Assembly (NCBI GenBank): GCA_934148015.1
Contig: CAKPCU010000005.1
Span: 1-62,337 of the forward strand
DNA length: 62,337 nt
Source of the DNA: an uncultured Bacilli bacterium
GTDB lineage: Bacteria; Bacillota_I; Bacilli_A; RF39; UBA660
Direction of reading: 5' to 3'
The notes beneath the pieces are model-generated. The model ran no database searches. It worked only from the letters and a program-made list of their open reading frames with translations, and was not told the DNA's origin. This document shows, in pieces, positions 52,096-61,255 of this stretch (the first letter of the stretch is position 1; each line of letters opens with the position of its first letter). The position numbers were made by a program, and so were the translations under genes.

Positions 52096-52106
52096 ATTTT
52101 TTCCTC

Positions 52107-52313
52107 CTATCTTAAAATATTTAAAACTTTATCTAAATTATTTTTGTGAACATTATAAGTTGTTTTTAGTAGTGAAATAATTTCTTCATCATTTACTTTA
52201 TTCATAAAATCATTTATCAACTTACACGCATTGAAATTCCAATTAAAAATATCACACAAATAATCTAAATCTTTTCCAGTTATGATTAAAGGAACTTCAT
52301 TATAATTTTGCAT
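52107..52313 (-). CDS. Small CotF-partner coat protein
   Basis: 68 residues: LIITGKDLDYLCDIFNWNFN and LLKTTYNVHKNNLDKVLNIL form two helices like the N-terminal part of Coat_F proteins, which is often split into a separate gene. SD AAAGGAGATAAAAT. A weak SigE-like arrangement (TATATT, 14 bases, CATAATAG) lies just upstream. Confidence 0.65.
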   Translation of the reverse strand: MQNYNEVPLIITGKDLDYLCDIFNWNFNACKLINDFMNKVNDEEIISLLKTTYNVHKNNLDKVLNILR

Positions 52314-52375
52314 ATTTTATCTCCTTTCTTTTCTATTATGGTCATATAAAAAGAAATATAAACAAAAATTATTAT

Positions 52376-52417
52376 ATAAAAAGAAAAAGATTTACCAAAA
52401 ACAATAAATCTTTTTCT
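52376..52417 (-). terminator. Terminator after the holin-like gene
   Basis: A 13-bp perfect stem (52382-52394 with 52405-52417) and T-rich tail on the minus strand. Confidence 0.75.
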
Positions 52418-52724
52418 ATAAACAATTAACCGCACTTTCTATAAGTATTTCAAGTTCCGTATCACTAACATTAATTTTCTTTTCAATCATCCATTCAAGA
52501 GCTTTGTCATGAGCTTTTTGCTTTTTTTCTTCACAAGACAAAGTTTTTCCAATTTGCTCAACATATTTTACTGTTTCTTCAACTATACTTTTCTTTGTTT
52601 TATCATTAATATATTTTTCAAAAATACTTTTGGCTTTTATTCCTAAATACCCTATAATAGCCGTTAAAACAGTCGTTAATATTTCAACCATATTATTACT
52701 AATAACATCTAAAATACCACTCAA
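52416..52724 (-). CDS. LLH-family phage holin-like protein
   Basis: 102 residues from TTG 52724, seven bases after GGGGGA; the frame is open to a TTG at 52739. One N-terminal membrane helix (MVEILTTVLTAIIGYLGIKA) and a long amphipathic helix region with TVKYVEQIGKTLSCEEKKQK and KALEWMIEKKINVSDTELEI, the LLH holin pattern. Found alone, with no phage genes or endolysin near it. Could be a phage relic or co-opted for spore or cell lysis. Confidence 0.75.
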   Translation of the reverse strand: MSGILDVISNNMVEILTTVLTAIIGYLGIKAKSIFEKYINDKTKKSIVEETVKYVEQIGKTLSCEEKKQKAHDKALEWMIEKKINVSDTELEILIESAVNCL

Positions 52725-52740
52725 ACCATATTCCCCCAAT

Positions 52741-52765
52741 TAATAAAGATGCATCTTCGTTAATA
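52741..52765. promoter_or_regulatory. Palindrome AAGATGCATCTT, second copy
   Basis: AAGATGCATCTT flanked by TTAA at both sides gives a symmetric 24-bp site in the divergent region before the holin-like and MvaI-like genes. The same 12-mer is at about 9952-9963, also between divergent genes. Confidence 0.45.
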
Positions 52766-52908
52766 TGTTATTCAAAAAAGGAATATATAGCAAGTGTTAT
52801 AACCCATAAATTTTACATTATAATTAAACTTTTTATGAAATTTTTCATATTTCGACTTAATTTGTCAAAGCATAATTGTATTATAGCAAGACAAAAGGAG
52901 AAATTAAA

Positions 52909-53676
52909 ATGTATGATATTGATATTAATGAATCTTTTAATGATTTAAAGAAGAAATTTGATAAAATTAAAAAGATGGGCTATATTAAAGGTAAAAATCA
53001 AAGAAATAAGGGAAACTCAGGACTCACTTTTGAAAATCTTATTGGTAAAGAAAATGATGAATTTCAAATTGCAGACTACAATGGAATTGAAATAAAGGTT
53101 AAAAATAATTTTCTAAGTGATTATAGATATTTAACTTTATTTAGTTTAGTTCCAAGTAATTGTTTTGGTTTAGAACTTAAAAGATTAAGAAGAGAATATG
53201 GAAAGCAAGATGTCAATTTTTCGGATGTAAATGTGCTTATGAAATCAGTTTTTGCTAATTTTAAAGTATATGATGAAAATAACAACTCTTTTCAGCTAGA
53301 AGTTAATAGAAAAGATGAAAGAATATATTTGTGTATATTTAATAGAAAGAAGCAGGTTTTTGATAAAAGTATATACTGGGACTTTGATGAAATAATTGGT
53401 GCTATAAAAAGAAAGCTAAATCATCTGGCTTTGGTAAAGTATGACAAAAAAAGAACATATGGACAAGATTATTTTAAATATAGCAGTATATCGTTTTATA
53501 AATTCAAAGGCATAGAAACTTTTTTTGAATTGGTAGAAAAAGGAATAATAAGAATATACATATGTCTTGGTGTTTATAAAAGTGGTCCAAAGTCTGGATG
53601 TGAACATGATCATGGAATTAGATTTGATATAAAGGAATGTAATATGTTAAAATTGTATGATATATACGAAATTTAA
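52909..53676 (+). CDS. MvaI/BcnI family restriction endonuclease-like protein, solitary
   Basis: 255 residues from ATG 52909 (SD AAAAGGAGAAA; upstream in-frame starts lack an SD). GNSGLTFENLIGKEND, then the nuclease core DYNGIEIKVKNNFLSDYRYL with D...ExK, and C-terminal GVYKSGPKSGCEHDHGIRFD, match the MvaI/BcnI family. Members cut DNA at CC(A/S)GG-type sites. No cognate methyltransferase is present in the window, so it is either solitary or serves another function. Confidence 0.82.
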   Translation: MYDIDINESFNDLKKKFDKIKKMGYIKGKNQRNKGNSGLTFENLIGKENDEFQIADYNGIEIKVKNNFLSDYRYLTLFSLVPSNCFGLELKRLRREYGKQDVNFSDVNVLMKSVFANFKVYDENNNSFQLEVNRKDERIYLCIFNRKKQVFDKSIYWDFDEIIGAIKRKLNHLALVKYDKKRTYGQDYFKYSSISFYKFKGIETFFELVEKGIIRIYICLGVYKSGPKSGCEHDHGIRFDIKECNMLKLYDIYEI

Positions 53677-53723
53677 TTGCTTTTAAAAACAGTTAACGTG
53701 GGATTGGACCGTTCGTATAAGCA

Positions 53724-53751
53724 CAAAAAAACTATTCATTTCTGAATAGTT
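53724..53751 (-). terminator. Terminator after tRNA-Pro
   Basis: On the minus strand AACTATTCA-GAAA-TGAATAGTT, then TTTTTTG. Confidence 0.85.
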
Positions 53752-53760
53752 AAACTCAAA

Positions 53761-53837
53761 TGGTCGGAAAGACAGGATTTGAACCTGCAACCTCACGGTC
53801 CCAAACCGCGTGCACTACCAAATTGTGCTACTTTCCG
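53761..53837 (-). tRNA. tRNA-Pro (UGG)
   Basis: Acceptor CGGAAAG/CTTTCCG, anticodon loop TTTGGGA, T loop GGTTCAAAT and encoded CCA. Second gene after tRNA-Arg. Confidence 0.96.
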
Positions 53838-53896
53838 AAAAGCAATATGATTATAACATATACTTAAAGTAAAATCAACATCTTTTTTAATAAAAG

Positions 53897-53973
53897 TGGC
53901 GCGCTCGAAGGGATTCGAACCCCTGACCTCCTGGTTCGTAGCCAGATGCTCTATCCAGCTGAGCTACGAGCGC
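53897..53973 (-). tRNA. tRNA-Arg (ACG)
   Basis: Acceptor GCGCTCG/CGAGCGC, anticodon loop CTACGAA (A34 presumably edited to inosine), discriminator G and encoded CCA. Confidence 0.97.
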
Positions 53974-53983
53974 ACGTATTATT

Positions 53984-54027
53984 AAACCATCGGAGGTCAG
54001 AAATATCCAAACTTCAACCTCGATGTC
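53984..54027 (-). other. Hairpin in the leader of the tRNA-Arg-Pro transcript
   Basis: ATCGAGGT pairs with ACCTCCGAT (one bulged C) between promoter and tRNA-Arg. Possibly a processing signal. Confidence 0.4.
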
Positions 54028-54031
54028 ATTA

Positions 54032-54060
54032 ATTATAACACTTCTCATGTTCTTTTTCAA
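54032..54060 (-). promoter_or_regulatory. Promoter of the tRNA-Arg-Pro unit
   Basis: TTGAAA (54060-54055), 17 bases, TATAAT (54037-54032) with an extended TG; near-consensus. Confidence 0.82.
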
Positions 54061-54124
54061 TAGTATTTAATTAATTTACAATTTATTTATTCATTTTTAT
54101 GCTGATTTTTTATACTTAGAATCT

Positions 54125-54152
54125 TTGTGTTTAACATTATACATGTTATAAT
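54125..54152 (+). promoter_or_regulatory. Promoter of mscL
   Basis: TTGTGT (54125-54130), 16 bases, TATAAT (54147-54152) with an extended TG. Confidence 0.65.
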
Positions 54153-54173
54153 AATGTAGAAGGAGGTATAACA

Positions 54174-54599
54174 ATGTTAAATGAATTTAAAAAATTTATA
54201 TCAAAGGGTAATGTTATTGATTTAGCAGTTGGAGTTATAATTGGTGGCGCATTTGGAAAGATTGTATCATCTTTGGTTAATGATATTTTGATGCCTATCA
54301 TAGGAGCTATAATTGGAGGTATTGATTTTAGTAATTTATCAATTACAATAGGAAAAGCAAAAATCACATATGGTATGTTTATACAAAATGTAATTGATTT
54401 TTTAATAATAGCTTTTTGTATTTTTATTTTTATAAGGGCTATAAACAAATTAACTGATATGACTCATAAGTTTGAAAAAGGCAAAAAGAAAGATAAAGAA
54501 GAAGAAAAAGAAGAAATACAAGAAACAGAGTTAAGTATTTTAAAAGAAATACGTGATGAATTAAAAATAAAGAAAGTAAATAAAAGAAAGAAGATATAA
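54174..54599 (+). CDS. mscL: Large-conductance mechanosensitive channel
   Basis: 141 residues. N-terminal FKKFISKGNVIDLAVGVIIGGAFGKIVSSLVNDILMP is the MscL signature (split here only in description: FKKFISKGNVIDLAVGVII, then GGAFGKIVSSLV). A second helix (IDFLIIAFCIFIFIRAINKL) and a charged C-terminal bundle with LLREIRDELK-like ILKEIRDELK follow. Opens under membrane tension to release solutes. SD AGGAGGTATAAC. Sits between two tRNA clusters. Confidence 0.97.
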   Translation: MLNEFKKFISKGNVIDLAVGVIIGGAFGKIVSSLVNDILMPIIGAIIGGIDFSNLSITIGKAKITYGMFIQNVIDFLIIAFCIFIFIRAINKLTDMTHKFEKGKKKDKEEEKEEIQETELSILKEIRDELKIKKVNKRKKI

Positions 54600-54626
54600 T
54601 CTACATGAGAATTAATATCTTCTTTT
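54588..54626 (+). terminator. Terminator after mscL
   Basis: AAGAAGATAT pairs with ATATCTTCTT across a 17-nt loop, overlapping the stop codon, then TTGATTT. Confidence 0.6.
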
Positions 54627-54727
54627 GATTTATTAATAATAATTTTAGAAAATCCTAAATAATTACATCTTCTATTAGTATTTTCATTTAAACTATGTTA
54701 TATGCTGCAAGCATAAGCCCGGAGCAT

Positions 54728-54749
54728 AAAAAAAGCAACCAATGGTTGT
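54728..54749 (-). terminator. Terminator after tRNA-Phe
   Basis: On the minus strand CAACC-ATT-GGTTG, then CTTTTTTT. Confidence 0.7.
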
Positions 54750-54760
54750 TTATTTTTAAG

Positions 54761-54836
54761 TGGTGGCTCCGGGCAGGATCGAACTGCCGACACCAGGATT
54801 TTCAGTCCTGTGCTCTACCGACTGAGCTACAGAGCC
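54761..54836 (-). tRNA. tRNA-Phe (GAA)
   Basis: Acceptor GGCTCTG/CGGAGCC (one G-U), anticodon loop CTGAAAA, T loop AGTTCGATC and encoded CCA. Second gene after tRNA-Asp. Confidence 0.97.
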
Positions 54837-54849
54837 AAAATAAAAAAAA

Positions 54850-54925
54850 TGGCGGTTCCGACGAGATTTGAACCCGCGATCTTCTGCGTGACAGGCAGAC
54901 GTGTTAACCCCTACACCACGGAACC
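54850..54925 (-). tRNA. tRNA-Asp (GUC)
   Basis: Acceptor GGTTCCG/CGGAACC, anticodon loop CTGTCAC, T loop GGTTCAAAT, discriminator G and encoded CCA. Confidence 0.97.
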
Positions 54926-54948
54926 ACATAACTTCTTAAAGCTCTTTA

Positions 54949-54978
54949 AGTATACTAAAAAAAGTGTATACTTGTCAA
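54949..54978 (-). promoter_or_regulatory. Promoter of the tRNA-Asp-Phe unit
   Basis: TTGACA (54978-54973), 18 bases, TATACT (54954-54949); consensus -35. Confidence 0.8.
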
Positions 54979-55016
54979 GTAAGATTAACAACTTTTTTAA
55001 AAATTTTTCATTTTTT

Positions 55017-55841
55017 CTATTTCATAAACTTATAAGAAAAAATTAAACTGCCTGTAAGCACAATTATACCTATAAAAACTTCAGAAAAAGAAGATATTAT
55101 TGGTACAAGAGCTATCATTGATCCAAAAACAAAACCAATTATCATACTATATACATTTTTGAAATGTTTTTCTAATAAATAATTAATTAATTTTAGAAAA
55201 AATACCATTCCAACTAAAAAACCAAATATGAATGGAATTATAATATAAATGTCTGAAACCCCTATTTTTAAAGGATTAGCTGTCAATTTTAATACATACT
55301 CATACATTCCAAAAACTATTAATATAAAGGAACCACTTACACCTGGAATAACTTTTCCTATCGAATACGAATAACCTGCTATAAATAAAAGTATGAGGTT
55401 CTTTATGCTAATTTGAGTTAGTGAAGAAACATTTAATCTAATGGCTTTCTTTGATACAAGAAATAAAATTGACGATAAAATAAAAGTAAGTACTAAAATT
55501 TGGTAATTGGCTTTGCTACCATCTTTTTTTGATATTTCACTAAACAAATACGGTACCCCGCCTAATATTAAACCAATAAATAATGACTTTGTTATTGCCT
55601 CATAACATTCATAAAAATATAAAATTATATTACTAAAAAATATCAAGCCACATAAAATTCCGATTCCCAAAACAAAAAGATAAGTAAAGTTTTTCTTAAA
55701 GTCTTTAAATAAATTTGTTAATGAAGATATCATTTTCTCATATATACCGAAAACAACAGCTATTACTCCACCGCTTACACCAGGTATAACCATAGTTATT
55801 CCTATCACTATTCCTTTTAAAAAAAGCATCAAAAAAGACAT
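55017..55841 (-). CDS. DUF368 protein, undecaprenyl-phosphate translocase (PopT-type)
   Basis: 274 residues, about nine membrane helices. Two inverted copies of the family motif (MVIPGVSGGVIAVVFGIYEK and GKVIPGVSGSFILIVFGMYE) show the internal duplication of DUF368. Members of this family have been identified as flippases that recycle undecaprenyl phosphate, the lipid carrier for wall synthesis; the assignment here is by family. Follows the DUF3048 gene in the same orientation. Confidence 0.88.
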   Translation of the reverse strand: MSFLMLFLKGIVIGITMVIPGVSGGVIAVVFGIYEKMISSLTNLFKDFKKNFTYLFVLGIGILCGLIFFSNIILYFYECYEAITKSLFIGLILGGVPYLFSEISKKDGSKANYQILVLTFILSSILFLVSKKAIRLNVSSLTQISIKNLILLFIAGYSYSIGKVIPGVSGSFILIVFGMYEYVLKLTANPLKIGVSDIYIIIPFIFGFLVGMVFFLKLINYLLEKHFKNVYSMIIGFVFGSMIALVPIISSFSEVFIGIIVLTGSLIFSYKFMK

Positions 55842-55877
55842 ATAATCACCAATAAATTATATGTCATGATTTTATTA

Positions 55878-56957
55878 TCATTCAATTGAAAGAGTCATGC
55901 TAGTTGGTTCAATTTCTATAAATGTGTTACCATCATTTACAACAAGTTCATTACCCGTTGCTTTAATCTTATAAATTGTTTTACTACTTCTTGAATCTTT
56001 TTGCCATGTTATAGGAATTGCATAACCTTCTGATATATAATAGCCTTCTCCGCTTCCAATATTATTTAATCCTTGTCTGCCCTTACCTGATCCATCATTT
56101 AAATTATAATTATTTACTTTATAAGTTATTATGTTTTTAGCCGTGTAAGCTAATCCTGTAACATAATCTTTATGTTCCGCACCATTTTGATATCTAGTAT
56201 AAAGTTTTGTTTCAGGGTTATAAGAAAAACTTGTTATATGAGATCTTGAAAAAGGAATTTTAACGTTATTGGCAACCAAAGCCCCATCGTAACTTGATAA
56301 TTCTAGAGGTTTTGCCTGGTATTTTAATAGAAGACCTTTGTCTGTTGTTGTTCTATATCCTCTTTTTTGTGCAACTATTTTAAGCTTTTCCATTGTTGTA
56401 TAAGCTCTATGTTCTGAGGAAATTTTTCTTAATGAGTTATCCCATGTAAATGCATTACTATTATCAGCATTTATAGCATTTATTCCAAGGGTTGATATGT
56501 CACTTTGGGCCTGAGGACTCCAACCAATATGTGCGTATATAGCGTCATTTTCTAAGGCATAATCGAGGTAGTAATGTCTAGAACTTCTAACTGAAGCAAT
56601 TCTACTAGTGTCCTTGTCTTTAAACAAAGCCATCATTCTAGTTATTCCACCTTCTACTACTATTTCATATGTAATATATGCATCATTAATTCCGGCTTGA
56701 TAGCCCCACACAGCTTTGTTATTATTTATCATTACAGCATATGGTCTACTTTTTGAATTTACATCTACAATCTTTATTGGATCTTCTTTTTTTGTTGTGG
56801 TTTTAGTAGTTGTCTTCTTTGGGGCTAACTTACCATTACCCTTGTTTCCATTTAATAATAAGACAAATCCCAAAACCAATATTACTAAAAGTAAAAATAA
56901 AATTATAAGTGTCTTTTTCGCCTTTTTACTAAGTTTTTTCTTTTTTCTCTCTTGCAT
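55878..56957 (-). CDS. DUF3048 (YerB-like) extracellular protein
   Basis: 359 residues. Basic N-terminus, one membrane helix (TLIILFLLLVILVLGFVLLL), a Lys/Thr linker, then the DUF3048 domain (SRPYAVMINNNKAVWGYQAG, AYITYEIVVEGGITRMMALF, ASVRSSRHYYLDYALENDAI, AYTTMEKLKIVA) and the C-terminal domain (ITYKVNNYNLNDGSGKGRQG, NDGNTFIEI). YerB has a lipobox, this one a signal anchor instead. Function unknown. Confidence 0.88.
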   Translation of the reverse strand: MQERKKKKLSKKAKKTLIILFLLLVILVLGFVLLLNGNKGNGKLAPKKTTTKTTTKKEDPIKIVDVNSKSRPYAVMINNNKAVWGYQAGINDAYITYEIVVEGGITRMMALFKDKDTSRIASVRSSRHYYLDYALENDAIYAHIGWSPQAQSDISTLGINAINADNSNAFTWDNSLRKISSEHRAYTTMEKLKIVAQKRGYRTTTDKGLLLKYQAKPLELSSYDGALVANNVKIPFSRSHITSFSYNPETKLYTRYQNGAEHKDYVTGLAYTAKNIITYKVNNYNLNDGSGKGRQGLNNIGSGEGYYISEGYAIPITWQKDSRSSKTIYKIKATGNELVVNDGNTFIEIEPTSMTLSIE

Positions 56958-57044
56958 ATTTTTTCTCCTTTTTTTCTATATTTATATTATACATTTTTTA
57001 AACTAATTAAACAAGTTAAGTATTATGAATTTTAAGGAAATATT

Positions 57045-58244
57045 TTATTTTTTTAGAATATCTTTTGCTGCAATTAAGGCACTATTAAATGCCCAAGAAA
57101 GATTATATCCACCACAGTTACCATCAACATCTAAAACTTCTCCTATGGCGTATAATAAAGGTTTCTTTAGAGATTCTAAACCACTTGTAAATTCGTCTAA
57201 CTTGGCGCCACCATTTGTTACTTGGGCAGCTTTGAAATCACCTGTTTCTATTATATTAAAATGCATATTTTTTAATACATAAGAAATATTTTCTAGTTCA
57301 TTCTTATTTAAACTACCAATTTTTTTATCTGATAGTTTTAACGTGTTTGAAACAGCTTGAGCTATTTTTTTATTTAGTATGCAGCTTATTGCATCAGATA
57401 CGTTATAGCTATCAAATTCTTTTAAATAACTATTAATATATGATTCATCATAATCAGGAACTAAGTCTACTATTATTTCTACTTTTTTGTTATCTTTTAG
57501 GTATTTATTTACGTCTCTCGATAGGTTAAATATACATATACCTGATAATGCATCTTTTGTAAATTGAATTTGTCCTTCTTCTTTTTTTAGAATGGATTCA
57601 TCAACGCTTAAACTAACCACTACATTTGCACGAACTCCTTGTAAATCTTTTATGTATTTATAATTTGTTTTTAAATAAGTAAGAGACGGATATAACTTTG
57701 TTATAGTGTGACCAAATGATTTTAATATGTTATATCCATTATCTTTAGATTCTGCTTTAATATAAGTTTTTCCGCCTGTTGCAATAACTACTTTTTTACC
57801 CCTTAGGTTATTGTTGATTACAAAATAGTCATTTTTATAAGCCACATCTTTTACATCATAGTTGTATATTACATTAACTTTTTCTTTTTCTAATGCTCTT
57901 TCAAATGACTTACAAACGGTTATTGCTTGATTAGAATATGGATATAACCTTGTTGATGTATCTTCTTTTTTTGTTAAAATTCCAAATTTTTTCAAACAGT
58001 TTAAATATTCATTTTTTTGTAATGAGTTGGCAAACTTTTCCAAAGAAGAAGAACTATTGTAATTATCTATATTTATGTTTGTGTTACCTAAGTTGCATCT
58101 TCCATTACCTGTTATTAATAGTTTTTTACCTAGTTTGTCGTTCTTTTCTATTAAAGCTACCTTTAAATTTGGATTTTTATATTTTAATGTAAGCGCTAAA
58201 AAACACCCCGATGCACCTGCTCCTATTATAATTACGTCATACAT
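57045..58244 (-). CDS. HI0933/YhiN-type FAD-dependent oxidoreductase
   Basis: 399 residues. FAD-binding DVIIIGAGASGCFLALTLK and LGKKLLITGNGRCNLGNTNI (family-specific), VVIATGGKTYI, then VTNGGAKLDEFTSGLESLKK and the terminal LYAIGEVLDVDGNCGGYNLS. A conserved flavoprotein of unknown substrate, sometimes associated with RNA modification. Alone, between the DUF3048 and gat genes. Confidence 0.92.
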   Translation of the reverse strand: MYDVIIIGAGASGCFLALTLKYKNPNLKVALIEKNDKLGKKLLITGNGRCNLGNTNINIDNYNSSSSLEKFANSLQKNEYLNCLKKFGILTKKEDTSTRLYPYSNQAITVCKSFERALEKEKVNVIYNYDVKDVAYKNDYFVINNNLRGKKVVIATGGKTYIKAESKDNGYNILKSFGHTITKLYPSLTYLKTNYKYIKDLQGVRANVVVSLSVDESILKKEEGQIQFTKDALSGICIFNLSRDVNKYLKDNKKVEIIVDLVPDYDESYINSYLKEFDSYNVSDAISCILNKKIAQAVSNTLKLSDKKIGSLNKNELENISYVLKNMHFNIIETGDFKAAQVTNGGAKLDEFTSGLESLKKPLLYAIGEVLDVDGNCGGYNLSWAFNSALIAAKDILKK

Positions 58245-58369
58245 AAAAAATCACCTCATGTATTTAATATATCAAAAAAGGACTTCTTTTGCTAGTATTA
58301 AAACAAGTTATGACAAGTAAAGTATTACATGAGTGGCAAGACCTGTATCTAAAATATTTATTATCATAC

Positions 58370-58396
58370 AAAAAAAGAAAGTATTTTCTTACTTTC
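58370..58396 (-). terminator. Terminator after gatB
   Basis: On the minus strand GAAAGTA-AGAAAA-TACTTTC, then TTTTTTTG; overlaps the gatB stop. Confidence 0.8.
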
Positions 58397-59813
58397 CATA
58401 TTTTGTAAGTTCTTCTCTTAGCATTTCCATTGTTTTAGCAGGATTTGCTTTACCACGAGTTTTTTTCATAACCTGACCTACAAAGAAGTCTATCATTCTG
58501 GTTTTTTCAGGATTATATTCCCTTGCCTGTTCATCATTTTCTTTTAATACTTCCATAACAACATCATGAATAGATGCATCATCAGTAATTTGCATCATAC
58601 CTTTTTCTTTTACGATTATGTTAGGCTCTTTGCCTGATTCAATCATGTCTTCAAATACTTCTTTAGCTTGCTTTGATGATATTGTTTTTTTATCAATTAA
58701 ATCAATTAATTCTTTTATCATTTCTGGTTTAACAGGAACTTCTTCTAACTTCATTTCATTTTCATTTAAGTATCCCATAAGCATACCAGTTACCCAGTTA
58801 CAAGCCTTTTTAGGATCTGCTCCTAAACTTACACAATCATTAAAGAAGTCAGAGTTTTCCTTTACTTTAACAAGTACTTCTGAATCATACTCTGATAAAC
58901 TAAATTCATTCATGTACTTTTGTTTTCTTTCAAGTCTAAGCATAGGAATATTTTTTCTTATTTCATCAAGTAATTCATCTGTAACCTTAATTGGTGGGAT
59001 GTTTGGCTCAATAAAGTATTTATAGTCTACCGCATCAGCCTTATCTCTCATCTTAAACGTTTCACCAGTTTCATCATCAAAACGTCTTGTTTCTTGTTCT
59101 ACTTTTCCGCCGTTTTGAAGTATTTCTGATTGTCTTTCTATTTCAAAGTCAATTGCACGCCCTACATTATAAAATGAGTTAATGTTTTTCATTTCAACTT
59201 TAGTACCTAACTTGTCAGTATCTGAAATTGATACGTTAACGTCGCATCTCATTTGTCCTCTGTCACTTCTTGCTTCCGAAACTCCGCAGTAAACGATTAG
59301 TGAGCGGTAAGTCTCAAGGAATGCTAATGCTTCTTCTTTAGAGTGCAAGCAAGGCTCTGTTACAGTTTCTAATAAAGGCACACAAGATCTGTTATAATCT
59401 ATTAAAGAATATGTATCATAGTGATCTAGTGATGCCGTATCTTCTTCTAGATGGGTATCGTGAATTAAAACTTTTTTTATTTGTCCGTCAACTTCGATAT
59501 CAACTGCTCCATTTATACCTACAGGTTTAGTCATTTGAGTTATTTGATATCCTTTTGGTAAGTCTGGATAGTAATAGTTTTTTCTATCAAATAACATAAC
59601 GTCTGGAGTAGTACAATTCATTGCCATAGAAACAATAAGTGCTCTTTTCCAAGCTTCCTTATTAGCGATAGGAAGTATTCCAGGAAAACCTAAATCTTGA
59701 TATGCAACGTGGCTGTTTGGTGCTTCAGTGTACCCATTAATTGAAGGAGAAAAAACCTTTGAGTTAGAATCAAGTTCACAGTGAACTTCAAGTCCGATTG
59801 TTACTTTATACAT
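58389..59813 (-). CDS. gatB: Asp-tRNA(Asn)/Glu-tRNA(Gln) amidotransferase subunit B
   Basis: 474 residues. TIGLEVHCELDSNSKVFSPS, LPGILPI-like FPGILPIANKEAW, KNYYYPDLPKGYQIT, HLEEDTASLDH and RSCVPLLETVTEPCLHS are GatB signatures; the C-terminal YqeY-like tail is present (PEKTRMIDFFVGQVMKKTRG). Binds and phosphorylates the mischarged tRNA. Last of gatC-gatA-gatB. Confidence 0.97.
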   Translation of the reverse strand: MYKVTIGLEVHCELDSNSKVFSPSINGYTEAPNSHVAYQDLGFPGILPIANKEAWKRALIVSMAMNCTTPDVMLFDRKNYYYPDLPKGYQITQMTKPVGINGAVDIEVDGQIKKVLIHDTHLEEDTASLDHYDTYSLIDYNRSCVPLLETVTEPCLHSKEEALAFLETYRSLIVYCGVSEARSDRGQMRCDVNVSISDTDKLGTKVEMKNINSFYNVGRAIDFEIERQSEILQNGGKVEQETRRFDDETGETFKMRDKADAVDYKYFIEPNIPPIKVTDELLDEIRKNIPMLRLERKQKYMNEFSLSEYDSEVLVKVKENSDFFNDCVSLGADPKKACNWVTGMLMGYLNENEMKLEEVPVKPEMIKELIDLIDKKTISSKQAKEVFEDMIESGKEPNIIVKEKGMMQITDDASIHDVVMEVLKENDEQAREYNPEKTRMIDFFVGQVMKKTRGKANPAKTMEMLREELTKYGK

Positions 59814-59815
59814 AA

Positions 59816-61255
59816 TTAGTTTTCCTCCTTTACTGAAAGTGGTACGAAACCAATTTTTTCTTCTAGTTTGTTTGCAATGTTACATACTACATCATCTGTC
59901 TTTATAGGTCCAGTTATGTTTATTGCAACTGGCATATCATCTATAATTCCAGATGGGATTGTAATTGATGGGAAGCCACCAAAGTTTCCTATTGCAAGAT
60001 GGTTTTCTAAAAGTAAATACTTTTCTGATAACCTGTCCATTTCATCTGTAAAACGTGGTGCGATAGAGCCTGCATTTGGCATAATTAATCCATCATATTC
60101 TTTAAATAAGTTTGTCATAGCATCTACTACTAATCTTCTTATTCTTTGAGCGTTTTTAAATAATTTTTCTTGGTTTTCTTTTTGAAGAATAAATGATCCA
60201 ATAACGAATCTTCTTCTTATTAATTCAGAAAATCCCTCAGTTCTAGTATTTATCATAACCTCATCTGGAGTGTGTCCTTCTTTTCTGTTACCAAACGGAA
60301 TTCCAGTTAAGTTTGAGTTATTACTAGTTGCCTCCGCACAAGATATTGCCATATAAGATGGATAAATACCATTTAATATCTTTTTATCTATAGACTCTTC
60401 TTTAACTTCGATGCCTAATTCTTTAGCATATGAAAGCACTTTTAAGAAGTTATCATAGTATTTTTTATCATCTTTTAATTCGTCTACTATTTCTTTAATA
60501 TAAAATAGTTTTCTTCCACTTACATCTTTATTTAGATTTTCTACAAAGTTTATGTTTGATGAGTCAAACGAGGTCATATCGTTATCATCCATTCCTTTGA
60601 TGTTATCCATAACGCACGCTACATCTTTAACGTATTTTGCAAAGCATCCAACGTGGTCTAGGCTCGATGCAAAGGCAAATAATCCCCAGCGTGATACAAG
60701 GCCATATGTTGGTTTATATCCTACTACTCCGCCGTACCCTGCTGGCTTACGGATGGAGTCTCCGGTATCTGAACCAAGTGCATAAGGAACAATACCACGA
60801 GCTACAGCAGAAGCTGATCCTGCTGATGAACCACCTATCATACGAGACTTATCCCAAGGGTTTCTAACAATTCCAGTGTGTCCTGTTGTACCAGTTCCTC
60901 CCATAGCAAGTTCATCAAGTACCGTTTTACCAATCATAACCATACCAGATTCCTTTAACTTTTTAACAGCACTTGCGTCAAATACTGGAACGTAATTTGA
61001 TAAGATGTTTGATGATGCGGTTGTAAGTACGTCTTTTGTTGAGAAATTATCTTTAATAGCACAAGGTATGCCGGATAAAACGTTATCTGTAACTTCACTT
61101 TCTTTTGCATCGTCAATGATTGTTACGAAACTGTTTAACTCATCTTGATACTTGTGAGCTCTTTTAAGTGATTCTTCTGTTAATTCTTTACTTGTTACAG
61201 CACCACTTTTTAAAGCTTCGTGTATTTCTTGTAAACTTTTATCTAAAATACTCAT
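59816..61255 (-). CDS. gatA: Asp-tRNA(Asn)/Glu-tRNA(Gln) amidotransferase subunit A
   Basis: 479 residues. Amidase signature with catalytic Lys (IPCAIKDNF), cis-Ser and Ser (GGSSAGSASAVARGIVPYAL, GSDTGDSIRKPAGY). Releases ammonia from glutamine for transfer to the tRNA-bound acid. Overlaps gatC by one base. Confidence 0.97.
   Translation of the reverse strand: MSILDKSLQEIHEALKSGAVTSKELTEESLKRAHKYQDELNSFVTIIDDAKESEVTDNVLSGIPCAIKDNFSTKDVLTTASSNILSNYVPVFDASAVKKLKESGMVMIGKTVLDELAMGGTGTTGHTGIVRNPWDKSRMIGGSSAGSASAVARGIVPYALGSDTGDSIRKPAGYGGVVGYKPTYGLVSRWGLFAFASSLDHVGCFAKYVKDVACVMDNIKGMDDNDMTSFDSSNINFVENLNKDVSGRKLFYIKEIVDELKDDKKYYDNFLKVLSYAKELGIEVKEESIDKKILNGIYPSYMAISCAEATSNNSNLTGIPFGNRKEGHTPDEVMINTRTEGFSELIRRRFVIGSFILQKENQEKLFKNAQRIRRLVVDAMTNLFKEYDGLIMPNAGSIAPRFTDEMDRLSEKYLLLENHLAIGNFGGFPSITIPSGIIDDMPVAINITGPIKTDDVVCNIANKLEEKIGFVPLSVKEEN

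Noticed and set aside
52320..52365. SigE promoter for the CotF unit
   Set aside because: TATATT-N14-CATAATAG is too far from consensus to list as a feature; noted in the gene entry only.
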